From: Candidatus Kapaibacterium sp.
GTDB lineage: Bacteria; Bacteroidota; Ignavibacteria; Kapaibacteriales; Kapaibacteriaceae
Length of the DNA stretch: 21,794 nt
Reading direction: 5' to 3'
Assembly (NCBI GenBank): GCA_030830285.1
Contig: JAURNF010000266.1
Location: 1-21,794, forward strand
Positions 1 to 8,578 of the stretch are shown in pieces. The position numbers were made by a program, and so were the translations under genes. The notes under the pieces are model-generated. The model searched no databases and was not told the origin of the DNA. It worked only from the letters and a program-made list of their open reading frames with translations. The stretch's first letter is position 1, and each line of letters begins with the position of its first letter.

Positions 1-3000
1 CTCATTCTGTGCCGATCGGCCGTCCCAATTGAACTCAAGAGAAGAGCCCTGTGCGGTCGTCGTTAGCGAACGCACAAGGCGTCCCTGCGCATCACTCACG
101 AGCAATTGTCCTTCCAACGCTGTGTCATCAGCGATGACGTCCGCACGTATGACGGCGCTGCCCCTGGTGGGGTTTGGCATCACGACGGCATTGCGCAGGA
201 TGATGTCTTCGACGGGATAGAGCGAGAGTTCAAGCGTATCAGAATTCTGAAACGCATCGGTGGCTCGCACGATGAGTAAGTTCTCCCCTGCTTCCATCGG
301 GAACACGAAGCGCACGATGGCCCGCACGTCCGTGTTAGGATACAACACCCGCGCCGAATCTGTGCCGATAAAGGCGTACTCCTGAGCAGTCGACGGACGT
401 ATGCGAATGCCGTTCACAAACACAACCACCTTTTCGGGGTCGTTGATCGGTAGACGAGCATTATCCGTGATCCGCAATTCGAAGCGTGCAAGCGATGGCA
501 CTTGATCATTATCCGCAACCCGACGTCCACTCACATATGCTTCGATACGGGGCGACGTGGAATCGCGTATCAACGTGACTGTGTTTTCACATCGATCAAG
601 TACCGCAAAGCGCTGCACCACATCCTGTCCATGCACAAGAACCGCACGCGCGATGGTAGTCGGTGGAAGCGGTGCCGTTGGCAACGCTACCTCAACCGTG
701 CGCATTTGGTTCGCACGCAACTCCGCAACCGACGTAGTCACAATTGGCTGAGGTATCATTGTTGACGCGTCAACAACATCAAATCGCAATGGGATTGTGG
801 GAGTCGACTCCGTGGTGCGCGCATTACGCACCGTCACCTGCAAGGATGTTGTGTCGCCTCGAATCACATCGTTGGGTACAACTTCCAAGGCATCCGGCTC
901 AATCACCCATTGTGGAAGGGGCGTTGCTTGCACGTACACAGATCCGATCGATGGCAGGTCTTCCTGCAAGATCCATTCAACGCGGACGCCTCGAATATCA
1001 TCCGGAATCTTTGCTCCATCTATGCTTGTCGTGGTGTCGAGAAGCTGTTCTGTGAGGTCCTGACGCAAGCCAATGATGCGAGTTCTGACATCACCTTCGG
1101 TGACTGACGAGATTGTCTGTATCTGCTGTACAGGATGAATCGCCGGACTGCTAACATGGACATTACGATATCGAACAGCTATCGTCGTATCGAGTGTCAC
1201 ACTTCCCTCATCCGCGCGGCGCCACTGTTCCATCGTCTTGGTGAGCAGCGCGCTGCGCGACCCGACAAGCGCGTACGATGAACCACGAGCAAGCGAATCG
1301 GAAAGCTGCGATCCAAACCGCGAAAGCTCGCGTGACAGATCATCGAGAAGTGAGTCAGCGATGAATCGCGAGAAGCTCTCATCGCATGCAGCAATGATCA
1401 CTCGCTCGGAATCATCAACTGAGTCACGAAGGAACTGCACACATTCGCGTGCAAACCCATTATGCGAGGAAATCGGTGCTGGTGTGGGTGATGTGTCAAA
1501 GCGACGGATCCTGCGCGGGAACTGATCAGAGGTACGCATCGTGAGCACGTTGAGTCCTGTACGGAATGCACTGCGTACGATCACGCTGTCACTAATGCGT
1601 ACTTCGAGGATTGGATCACGATCTGGATCGTTGGTCATGGTCCCATTCGAGCGCACATAGATTGGCTCTGAGTAGGTGCCAGGAACGAGACGTCCAGATG
1701 CGATATCCATCACAACACTATCATGCGAATAGCGCATGTTCGATGGCGATATCTCAAAATGCCGATATCCATTGCTCGCATTCGAATGCACACGCACAGG
1801 AACCCACGTAACAGCAGTCGAAACACCCTTGGCATCCACAGCCCACGTGGCAATCCAGCAGTTAGTGCTGTCGAGCCCTACAATAGCCTCTGTTGGTGTC
1901 CAATCGATAACACTACCCGTACGAGTGAACTCTTGCATTTGCGAACGAAGGAGCACGTTCGCAGTGTCTTGGGTGCGCGATACGTATACGCGTGGAGTCA
2001 TTACTTGGTCTGGCGTTGACACAACGTCCAAGAGTCGAATGCGAAGCTGATCGGGACGAATACGTTGATACTCTGCTGGTTCAAGGACCAGGAGTGAACG
2101 GGCATAGACCTGCATCGTGGTTCTCACGATGTTATCCTCACGTCGATCACCAAGGAGTCTATCTGGATCGACCTCAACCTCGATCACATGTTCACCGACC
2201 TTGTCGACAACGTCGAGTACCACAGTGACAACGGCATCACGACAGATGCCATCGTTGAGCGTCACCGTAGTGCTATCAGTGATTCCGCGATACGTACGCC
2301 GAACGCGTACGCTCAGCGGCGTCGTCGTTCCTAGTCCTTCGTTCCACACGCGCACAGCAATCTTCACTTGTCGATCATCTTCACGGATCTGCACTGATCC
2401 CGACGGCGAAGTAAGCACCACACGATCAGGCGATATCGATACCTCGGGAATTGTATCAATGCGAATCCTGGTAAAGGGATCTCCGAGAAGATTAAACTGC
2501 ATCACCGCATTGACAGCGAATTGCTGCGCCATCTCACCAAACCCGCGCTTCATCGCATACATCAAACGTCCGATGTCTCTGATCGACGATGTGCGCAATA
2601 CTTCATGTTGATCTATGTGAAGTTGGGCAATAACGGCTTTATACTGCCATCCTGTAGCTCCCATCGCTGCAACAACGCCGCGTGACGGCTCTATCAGGTA
2701 CTGACCATTGCGACACAGTGCGGTTGGGTTTGAGAATGCTCCTGTGAGACATGAGAACGTAGCGAGGACAGGATAGCGGGAGTTAGAAAGTTCTTGTGGA
2801 TCCCAGCCCTCGATGTCAAACACCTCAGTACCACCGTGTCCGATATAGTTCATCATCCCAACACCCGAAGCGAGGTACCGCCTTATGTCGAGTCCGGGTG
2901 TGGCATTGAGCGACTTGCACACAGTGAGTGTATCAAGACACAGAGGAACGTCGGTGTAGCGGATGCCTGAGTAAAACACATCGCCCAACAGATCCTGGTA

Positions 3001-5613
3001 GATCTGACACAAACCTTCATCTTCCGTTTCGCCACCACCAACGTACAATGCCGTGCGATCCGCTGGTGTGTATGCCACTGTATCCTGTTGAATGATCTTG
3101 TCGATCATTGCGGTTGCTTCTTCATTGCTCAACACTGGGAACCGCGATACGATGAGCTCCGGTATGGCCACATCATTCGGATCGTCGAGAAGTCCGAACC
3201 AGTAATCGCTACTTGGCCTACCATATGTTGGAACGAGATCAGGTCGTACCGTGCGTCCTCCAGAACCAAGCACTCCGCGAACATCCCACGAAGCGCTGCC
3301 AACGAGCACCGCATGCGAGAGCGTACGATCCGAACGACTACTCCAGACACTCGCAAGGAATGCACGCATAGACTCTGGACTGTGACGACCAGCATCATAC
3401 TCGTCGAATACTGCTTCAACATCAACGACGCTAATTGTGAGATTCGACGCCTTCGAGCGATATGCAGCCCAGCGGTCAGCAGATGCACGCAGTGCTTGAT
3501 GCGTGATCACAACAACATCACTCATCGCGAGTGTTTCACGTCGCGCACTCAGATTCACAAGATGCGATCGACGCACGCGTGAGCGCTCGATTCCCTGCCC
3601 TGCTCCAATCACAACGTAGCGGTTACCTGGCGTTGTTACATCACAGTGCGCGGTTATGCGATTGGACCATGAGGCAGGGACTTGCGCCACAGTGCCACAC
3701 GAAGATTCATTCCCAAAGTAGGTCGATATCGATGTACCACCACTTCCAACCCATGTCCACACCGAATCTATTGTCCGCACCGGAGAACCGCGTCTGTTCA
3801 ACAGGTCGATGAGCTTTCGTGATGGTGCACCGCCAGCGTGCACGAGAGCAATCACGGCATCATTTGGTGCCGAAGTGATCGCAGTAACTACGTCATCGGC
3901 AGACATCTCTTGTGCGAAGATTACTCCAGTCGACGAGGCGATTCCAAGCGACGTCCCCTTTGTATCTGACCACGACACCGTGGTGTCGTTGAACGACATC
4001 GCAACATCCCAATGGTCAGGAAGTGGTTCGTCGATCCATAGAGCGTTGGATCGCGAAGCGCCCGTTCGAACCGTCACGGATGGCAAACCGGGACGCATCC
4101 GCTGCAGTAACCATGTGGTTGTGTCGACAATAAACGCACCGGAGCTTCCAACGTTCGAGACACGAAGCTGCGAGCCCCCTTGTCCAACAGCGATGCTTCC
4201 CCGAAGTCTACCCTGCGTGAGGATCGGTTCGGCTGAGCCTTCGACAACGAACCCATCTACAAGAACTTCGCTAAACCACTCTGGACGCTCGCTTGCGCCC
4301 GGGACGCCGGATGCGTACACACGCAATGTTTGCAGCACGGCTGGTGCAGCTAATCCTCCTACGGTCGAAGTAACGCTATGCCGTTGGTATCCATCTCCCT
4401 CAATGCGAACCGACGTTCCGCCGTTAACACGGACATCGATACCATGATCGGGATTCATCGACGGAATATCTGACGATGACACGACATCGGCACGAATCTG
4501 GAATGAGTCCAGTCGGTACGGCGTAAACGGGATTGTGAATAACGCAGACTGACGTGCTCGTGCGTTGAGTGAGCGCCAGTAGAAGCCCTCGAACAAACTC
4601 ATCGGTGTGAGAAATGTCGAATAGTCTTCACTAAGGCCACTTCCGGGATGGTAATATCCCGAGTCAACTTCAATGCGCTCGTTCACTAGCACTGAGCGAA
4701 TCACTTGTGGTTCCACGAGTGCCGTGTCGATCTCTCGTATTCGACGCGGTGTGCCTTGCTGTCGACGTGTAAGCATAAACACCGCCGTCGTGTCGACAAG
4801 ATCAAGCCACGTGGTATCTCCCTGTGCATGCCGTCCTATGAAGAGAAGTGTGTCTCCCTCACTGAACACGTTGTCTCGGTCACTGTCGATGCACTCAACT
4901 GGTTGTTCCAATCCGCGATACAACAGGCGTAGCTGCGGAAGTGGCGTAGAGCGCAATGTGGGTTCAACGCTGAACACATCTGTGGCCAGAGCCACAGCAA
5001 GTCCATTTCGGGATGTCTCAATGCGGACGTGTGGTTGCGTAGGATCATACCACTGGGCTGGATCGACAATATTCTGAGCGTTCTCTGACGTCTTGCGATC
5101 ACGTTGCACTGGTGTATGCCACGTAGGGTTGATCACAGATCCGATCGTTGGTGGCACACGATAGCGTCCCTCCACAAGCGGCTGTGTCCATGTAACGTGC
5201 AGCTGAAGTGAGTCGACACACCTCAGTGTTCCCGATGGCGAACGCAGGAACGGATCAATGGTGATCATCGCCATTGGAGCGCCACCAAATGTGCCGCGTC
5301 GCTCGATGGAGGCATGGGCCTGAAGCGAAGCAGGCTCTATGGATATGCGGAGGTCACCCGTATGGGGAACGTAGCACCAATATCGCAGCACATCGTGTGT
5401 GCCAAGCGTATCGGGATTACGGATTGCAGCTGGATACCGCAGTCGAATGCTGCCACTGGTGCCCATGCGTACCACACGTGATCGCAATCCTACGACCTCG
5501 ACATGCGCGCTCGTAGGCGTAGTACGGTCCTGTGCGGCAACGCCAGGAGCCGCGATGAGGGCCATTAGGATTACGAGGAGGAACAGGTGCATACGACGGA
5601 GCATGGTGGACAT
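1..5613 (-). CDS. C25 (gingipain-fold) cysteine peptidase, PorU2-like T9SS protein, C-terminus cut by window edge
   Basis: The frame is open from the ATG at 5613 to position 1 (1871 codons, no stop), so the protein is 3'-partial. Residues 1-28 are a signal peptide (MLRRMHLFLLVILMALIAA, then GVAAQ), implying export. The peptidase C25 domain lies at about 697-1047. It contains a VPTYG...SSDYWFGLLDD segment, a likely catalytic His926 in NYIGHGG and Cys955 in ATFSCLTGAF; the 29-residue spacing resembles the 33 of gingipains. CARDB/Ig-like beta domains follow at about 1064-1167 and from about 1560. From about 1805 a FlgD-Ig/T9SS sorting-type domain begins (MPNPTRG, then SDAQGRLVRSL) and runs into the edge. 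Known C25 proteins of this layout are annotated as PorU2-type sortases of the type IX secretion system; whether this one is a sortase or a secreted protease cannot be decided here. ATGs at codons 4 and 8 are alternative starts, and no Shine-Dalgarno site is visible. Confidence 0.88.
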   Translation of the reverse strand, partial: MSTMLRRMHLFLLVILMALIAAPGVAAQDRTTPTSAHVEVVGLRSRVVRMGTSGSIRLRYPAAIRNPDTLGTHDVLRYWCYVPHTGDLRISIEPASLQAHASIERRGTFGGAPMAMITIDPFLRSPSGTLRCVDSLQLHVTWTQPLVEGRYRVPPTIGSVINPTWHTPVQRDRKTSENAQNIVDPAQWYDPTQPHVRIETSRNGLAVALATDVFSVEPTLRSTPLPQLRLLYRGLEQPVECIDSDRDNVFSEGDTLLFIGRHAQGDTTWLDLVDTTAVFMLTRRQQGTPRRIREIDTALVEPQVIRSVLVNERIEVDSGYYHPGSGLSEDYSTFLTPMSLFEGFYWRSLNARARQSALFTIPFTPYRLDSFQIRADVVSSSDIPSMNPDHGIDVRVNGGTSVRIEGDGYQRHSVTSTVGGLAAPAVLQTLRVYASGVPGASERPEWFSEVLVDGFVVEGSAEPILTQGRLRGSIAVGQGGSQLRVSNVGSSGAFIVDTTTWLLQRMRPGLPSVTVRTGASRSNALWIDEPLPDHWDVAMSFNDTTVSWSDTKGTSLGIASSTGVIFAQEMSADDVVTAITSAPNDAVIALVHAGGAPSRKLIDLLNRRGSPVRTIDSVWTWVGSGGTSISTYFGNESSCGTVAQVPASWSNRITAHCDVTTPGNRYVVIGAGQGIERSRVRRSHLVNLSARRETLAMSDVVVITHQALRASADRWAAYRSKASNLTISVVDVEAVFDEYDAGRHSPESMRAFLASVWSSRSDRTLSHAVLVGSASWDVRGVLGSGGRTVRPDLVPTYGRPSSDYWFGLLDDPNDVAIPELIVSRFPVLSNEEATAMIDKIIQQDTVAYTPADRTALYVGGGETEDEGLCQIYQDLLGDVFYSGIRYTDVPLCLDTLTVCKSLNATPGLDIRRYLASGVGMMNYIGHGGTEVFDIEGWDPQELSNSRYPVLATFSCLTGAFSNPTALCRNGQYLIEPSRGVVAAMGATGWQYKAVIAQLHIDQHEVLRTSSIRDIGRLMYAMKRGFGEMAQQFAVNAVMQFNLLGDPFTRIRIDTIPEVSISPDRVVLTSPSGSVQIREDDRQVKIAVRVWNEGLGTTTPLSVRVRRTYRGITDSTTVTLNDGICRDAVVTVVLDVVDKVGEHVIEVEVDPDRLLGDRREDNIVRTTMQVYARSLLVLEPAEYQRIRPDQLRIRLLDVVSTPDQVMTPRVYVSRTQDTANVLLRSQMQEFTRTGSVIDWTPTEAIVGLDSTNCWIATWAVDAKGVSTAVTWVPVRVHSNASNGYRHFEISPSNMRYSHDSVVMDIASGRLVPGTYSEPIYVRSNGTMTNDPDRDPILEVRISDSVIVRSAFRTGLNVLTMRTSDQFPRRIRRFDTSPTPAPISSHNGFARECVQFLRDSVDDSERVIIAACDESFSRFIADSLLDDLSRELSRFGSQLSDSLARGSSYALVGSRSALLTKTMEQWRRADEGSVTLDTTIAVRYRNVHVSSPAIHPVQQIQTISSVTEGDVRTRIIGLRQDLTEQLLDTTTSIDGAKIPDDIRGVRVEWILQEDLPSIGSVYVQATPLPQWVIEPDALEVVPNDVIRGDTTSLQVTVRNARTTESTPTIPLRFDVVDASTMIPQPIVTTSVAELRANQMRTVEVALPTAPLPPTTIARAVLVHGQDVVQRFAVLDRCENTVTLIRDSTSPRIEAYVSGRRVADNDQVPSLARFELRITDNARLPINDPEKVVVFVNGIRIRPSTAQEYAFIGTDSARVLYPNTDVRAIVRFVFPMEAGENLLIVRATDAFQNSDTLELSLYPVEDIILRNAVVMPNPTRGSAVIRADVIADDTALEGQLLVSDAQGRLVRSLTTTAQGSSLEFNWDGRSAQNE

Positions 5614-5622
5614 AAAATACAA

Positions 5623-5651
5623 ACGCCGTGGTACGAGACGTACCACGGCGT
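5623..5651 (-). terminator. Perfect 12-bp stem-loop terminator after the four-helix membrane protein gene
   Basis: ACGCCGTGGTAC (5623-5634) and GTACCACGGCGT (5640-5651) form a perfect 12-bp stem with a 5-nt loop. Read on the minus strand, the stem follows the stop at 5680 by 28 nt and is followed by a T-rich run (TTTGTATTTTATG). This is the layout of a Rho-independent terminator. The T-rich tail contains the start codon of the C25 peptidase gene, so the hairpin could also lie at the 5' end of that gene's message. Confidence 0.72.
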
Positions 5652-5679
5652 ATCGACATTGCGATTTCGAGGAAGTTAC

Positions 5680-7023
5680 TTAGCCGTTGCTCTTGTTTGA
5701 TGGGAACGCATCGCGCATTGCAACGATGATCTTCTCAGCAACCTTGTCCGACACAACGCGCTTGACGTTGTCGTCGCTCGCGAGAGCTTCGGCAATGGCC
5801 ATTTCAACCTTCTTCTTGATGATTTCGGATGTCTCACCAACAAGCGCGCCAGCCATCTGGTGCATGTCCTGTGATACGTCCTTCATTGTCTCAAGCTGAA
5901 GCTTGGCAGCATCTTCCATCTTCTTCATCAGCTTGTCAACGCGCTCTTCTTCACCTGTGTAGATGAGACCGAAGGCGAGAAGCGCCAGAAGTGAACCTTC
6001 AAGCGAGATAGCAGCAAGAATCAGCGATGGCTTCGTAGCTGGGATAAACTTCAGACCACGGATACCGATGATCACGATCAGGATAGCAGCTCCGAAGTAC
6101 GCCAGACCTGTAACGTTGTTCGAGTACTTCTCTGTGAAGTGGTGAGACATGTACAGACGGAGGCCACCGAGGAGCTTCGTGCGGTTGCCCGACCACTCAA
6201 TGCCTGATGTCGTGTCCTTGATCTCATTGACAACGAAGTCCGAGAAGAACTCTTGAATACGGATGAAGAGAACTTCCTTACGGAACTCAACGAGATTCAC
6301 ATCATTTGTGAACACATCCTCGAAGCTAACGGCACGGCGGCTATTGCCACGATCTGTGTCCTGTGTCGTACGATCCCACACCACCTTGAACGCACTGCGT
6401 ACTTGATGCGGCTCAAGTTCAGCGAGCTGCTTGTCTGGCATCGCAAGCAAATCAACGATTTCATCGCTCAGACCTGTTTGCAGACGGATCTTCGTCTTCG
6501 TGTGGTGGATTTCACGGTCAACCTTCTGCGCCATGTAGCCAATAGTGCTTGGCATAAAGAACGTTACGAAGATTGCCAGTGTGAATCCGAGGACAAACGA
6601 CAGAATTGCAAAGCCCTGCAGTGGCTCAAGAATGATCGCAGATTCGCCGAGACCACCTTCGCCATTGGCCTTAACGATCCACTCGCCGGAATTCTTCGAA
6701 TAACCGGCTTCAGCCTCTGAACGCTGAGCGCTCGTGAAGTCGAAAATGTAGTCGGTCTTGATGTATTCCTTGAGGTTCGTCGCACCAGCCGGAACCGGCT
6801 TTGAGACGTCCTTCATCACGGCAAACACGCCAGGAACTACTTCCTTGAAGGCCTGGTTCTCCTTTTCATCGTGCGGGTGGAACAGAGAAAGCACAGCTCC
6901 CTCTACGCCCCGTGGGATCACAAACTTGTAGAACCCAAAAGAAAAGACGGCCACAAGTGCAAGCAGAAGCAGGACGTGCTGCATCCCTGCTTTCGGTGCG
7001 GCTCCATGTTCATTTGCTGACAT
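5680..7023 (-). CDS. Unrecognised four-helix membrane protein with ExbB/TolQ-like layout
   Basis: The protein has 447 residues. I see four hydrophobic helices at about 16-36, 137-157, 304-324 and 333-355. The likely topology is cytoplasmic N-terminus, a periplasmic domain (37-136), a cytoplasmic domain (158-303), a short periplasmic turn between helices 3 and 4, and a charged, probably coiled-coil cytoplasmic tail (356-440). I do not recognise the family. Helices 2-4 resemble ExbB/TolQ/MotA proteins in order and loop sizes. Helix 4 carries an acidic residue, Glu342 in ISLEGSLLALL, roughly where ExbB has its conserved membrane glutamate; this is a suggestion, not an assignment. The start is supported by AGGAG at 7031-7035, 7 nt before the ATG. 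A promoter candidate lies at 7137-7169 and a terminator at 5623-5651, so it looks monocistronic. Confidence 0.85.
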   Translation of the reverse strand: MSANEHGAAPKAGMQHVLLLLALVAVFSFGFYKFVIPRGVEGAVLSLFHPHDEKENQAFKEVVPGVFAVMKDVSKPVPAGATNLKEYIKTDYIFDFTSAQRSEAEAGYSKNSGEWIVKANGEGGLGESAIILEPLQGFAILSFVLGFTLAIFVTFFMPSTIGYMAQKVDREIHHTKTKIRLQTGLSDEIVDLLAMPDKQLAELEPHQVRSAFKVVWDRTTQDTDRGNSRRAVSFEDVFTNDVNLVEFRKEVLFIRIQEFFSDFVVNEIKDTTSGIEWSGNRTKLLGGLRLYMSHHFTEKYSNNVTGLAYFGAAILIVIIGIRGLKFIPATKPSLILAAISLEGSLLALLAFGLIYTGEEERVDKLMKKMEDAAKLQLETMKDVSQDMHQMAGALVGETSEIIKKKVEMAIAEALASDDNVKRVVSDKVAEKIIVAMRDAFPSNKSNG

Positions 7024-7136
7024 GTACGTACTCCTAACCCGTTGAAGAACTTTTCTCTATGCTGCTGTGTCGTGGGGTGCCTCGACCAACCCGGACGTAA
7101 GGACACGCTCGAGCGGAATTGGTTTCCCACAACCGC

Positions 7137-7169
7137 CGAATATACAAAACGACCCTTTTAGAACGTCAA
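7137..7169 (-). promoter_or_regulatory. Candidate promoter of the four-helix membrane protein gene
   Basis: On the minus strand TTGACG (7169-7164) is followed after 19 nt by TATATTCG (7144-7137). The downstream element matches five of the six fixed bases of the Bacteroidota -7 box TAnnTTTG, and TTG at 19-21 nt is the usual -33 element. Transcription would start near 7130 and give a leader of about 105 nt carrying the AGGAG ribosome binding site. The rest of 7024-7243 holds no gene that I can see. Confidence 0.45.
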
Positions 7170-7230
7170 AAAATAGCCTTCAGGGTGTCGCAGGGCATTT
7201 TGACCCCACCAACCTGTCAGCCCGGTGAGC

Positions 7231-7238
7231 TAACTTTG
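7231..7238 (+). promoter_or_regulatory. Perfect TAnnTTTG box next to the lat start codon
   Basis: TAACTTTG matches the Bacteroidota -7 consensus in all fixed bases and ends 5 nt before the lat ATG. If it is used, transcription starts at or next to the ATG and the message is leaderless, which agrees with the absence of a Shine-Dalgarno site. The -33 element is poor: the nearest upstream TTG is at 7200-7202, 28 nt away, where 19-21 is expected. Confidence 0.45.
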
Positions 7239-7243
7239 CACCC

Positions 7244-8578
7244 ATGAACGACGCATCACCATATACCCCGCGGTTCCCAGTCGGACCGAATGACGTACTC
7301 CCAACGCTCCGACAGTACATGCTTGTCGACGGATTCGACCACGTGCTCGACCTCGAGCGCTCCCATGGAGCATGGATGGTCGAGGCTCGCAGCGGCAAGG
7401 AGTACCTCGACTTCTTTACCTGCATCGCCTCAATGCCCATTGGCATGAATCACCCAAAGATGACCGATCCACGGTTCATTGAGCATCTGGGCAAGGCGGC
7501 GTTGAACAAGCCATCAAACTCTGATATCTACACCACAGAGATGGCGACGTTCGTGAAGACGTTCTTCGAACTGGCAGTTCCGAAGCATTTCCGCTACGCG
7601 TTCTTTATCGACGGTGGCACGCTTGCTGTCGAGAACGCCATCAAGACGGCGATGGACTGGAAGGTTCGCCGGAATAGGGCCAAGGGTATCCACGGCGAAA
7701 AGGGACACCAGATCATCCACTTTGAACTGGCATTCCATGGTCGGTCGGGCTATTGCATGTCGCTGACCAATACCGACCCAACGAAGGTTGCTCTCTGGCC
7801 GCGGTTCCAATGGCCACGCATTGCTCCCCCGTTCCTGACGTTCCCTGTCACCGACGAGGTTCTGCAAACGACGATCAAGCGTGAAGAGCAGGCTGTTGCT
7901 GCTATCAAGCAGGCGTTTACCGATAATCCAGATGACATCGCAGCGATTATCATCGAGCCGATTCAGGGTGAGGGCGGCGACAACCACTTCCGTCCAGAGT
8001 TCCTCAAGCAGCTCCGTACGCTGTGTGATGAAAACGAAGCGCTACTCATTTTTGACGAAGTCCAAACGGGTGTCGGTATCACGGGCAATTGGTGGGCCCA
8101 CCAAGGTCTGGGTGTTGAACCAGACATTATGTCGTTCGGCAAAAAGATGCAGGTCTGCGGAATCCTGGCTGGTCCGCGTGTCGATGATGTTCCGGATAAT
8201 GTGTTCCACACATCAAGCCGCATCAATTCGACATGGGGTGGCTCTCTCGTCGACATGGTCCGCGTAACGAAGTACCTCGAGATTATTGACGAAGAGAACC
8301 TCGTTCACAACGCCGATGTTGTCGGACAGTACCTTCGCGCAAAACTGCGTGAGCTTGCGGCATCGACCGATGCAATTCGGAACGTCCGCGGAATGGGCTT
8401 GTTCTGCGCATTCGATATGCCAACAAAGGAGCAGCGAAACGACTTCCTCAAGAAAGCCTATGACAATGGCTTGCTGCTTGTAGGTAGTGGTAACGTCTCT
8501 GTGCGGTTCCGTCCACCACTGAACCTTACCACACAACACGTCGATCTTGGCTTGGAGCTCATAACCAAGTCGATTTAA
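7244..8578 (+). CDS. lat: L-lysine 6-transaminase
   Basis: A 444-residue class III (fold type I) PLP aminotransferase. It moves the epsilon-amino group of L-lysine to 2-oxoglutarate, giving 2-aminoadipate 6-semialdehyde (which cyclises to piperideine-6-carboxylate) and glutamate, in the cytoplasm. Visible signatures are DGGTLAVENA (123-132) in the cofactor phosphate region, EPIQGEGGDNHF (238-249) with Glu243, FDEVQTG (270-276) with Asp271, and FGKKMQVCG with the Schiff-base Lys300. Glu243 and Lys300 have the same numbers as in the characterised Mycobacterium tuberculosis enzyme, so substrate class is fairly secure. No semialdehyde dehydrogenase gene is nearby. The gene appears to have its own promoter at its start codon and ends tail-to-tail with the DHH phosphoesterase gene. 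Confidence 0.95.
   Translation: MNDASPYTPRFPVGPNDVLPTLRQYMLVDGFDHVLDLERSHGAWMVEARSGKEYLDFFTCIASMPIGMNHPKMTDPRFIEHLGKAALNKPSNSDIYTTEMATFVKTFFELAVPKHFRYAFFIDGGTLAVENAIKTAMDWKVRRNRAKGIHGEKGHQIIHFELAFHGRSGYCMSLTNTDPTKVALWPRFQWPRIAPPFLTFPVTDEVLQTTIKREEQAVAAIKQAFTDNPDDIAAIIIEPIQGEGGDNHFRPEFLKQLRTLCDENEALLIFDEVQTGVGITGNWWAHQGLGVEPDIMSFGKKMQVCGILAGPRVDDVPDNVFHTSSRINSTWGGSLVDMVRVTKYLEIIDEENLVHNADVVGQYLRAKLRELAASTDAIRNVRGMGLFCAFDMPTKEQRNDFLKKAYDNGLLLVGSGNVSVRFRPPLNLTTQHVDLGLELITKSI

Noticed and set aside
2117..4447. Long plus-strand open frames (for example 2117-2611, 3088-3582, 3809-4447)
   Set aside because: They lie antisense to the continuous C25 peptidase frame, show Ser/Thr/Arg-rich composition typical of shadow frames, and have no motifs or ribosome binding sites.
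6253..6720. Plus-strand frame of 155 codons inside the four-helix membrane protein gene
   Set aside because: The minus-strand protein has clear helices, a good ribosome binding site and a promoter. The plus frame has no recognisable feature.
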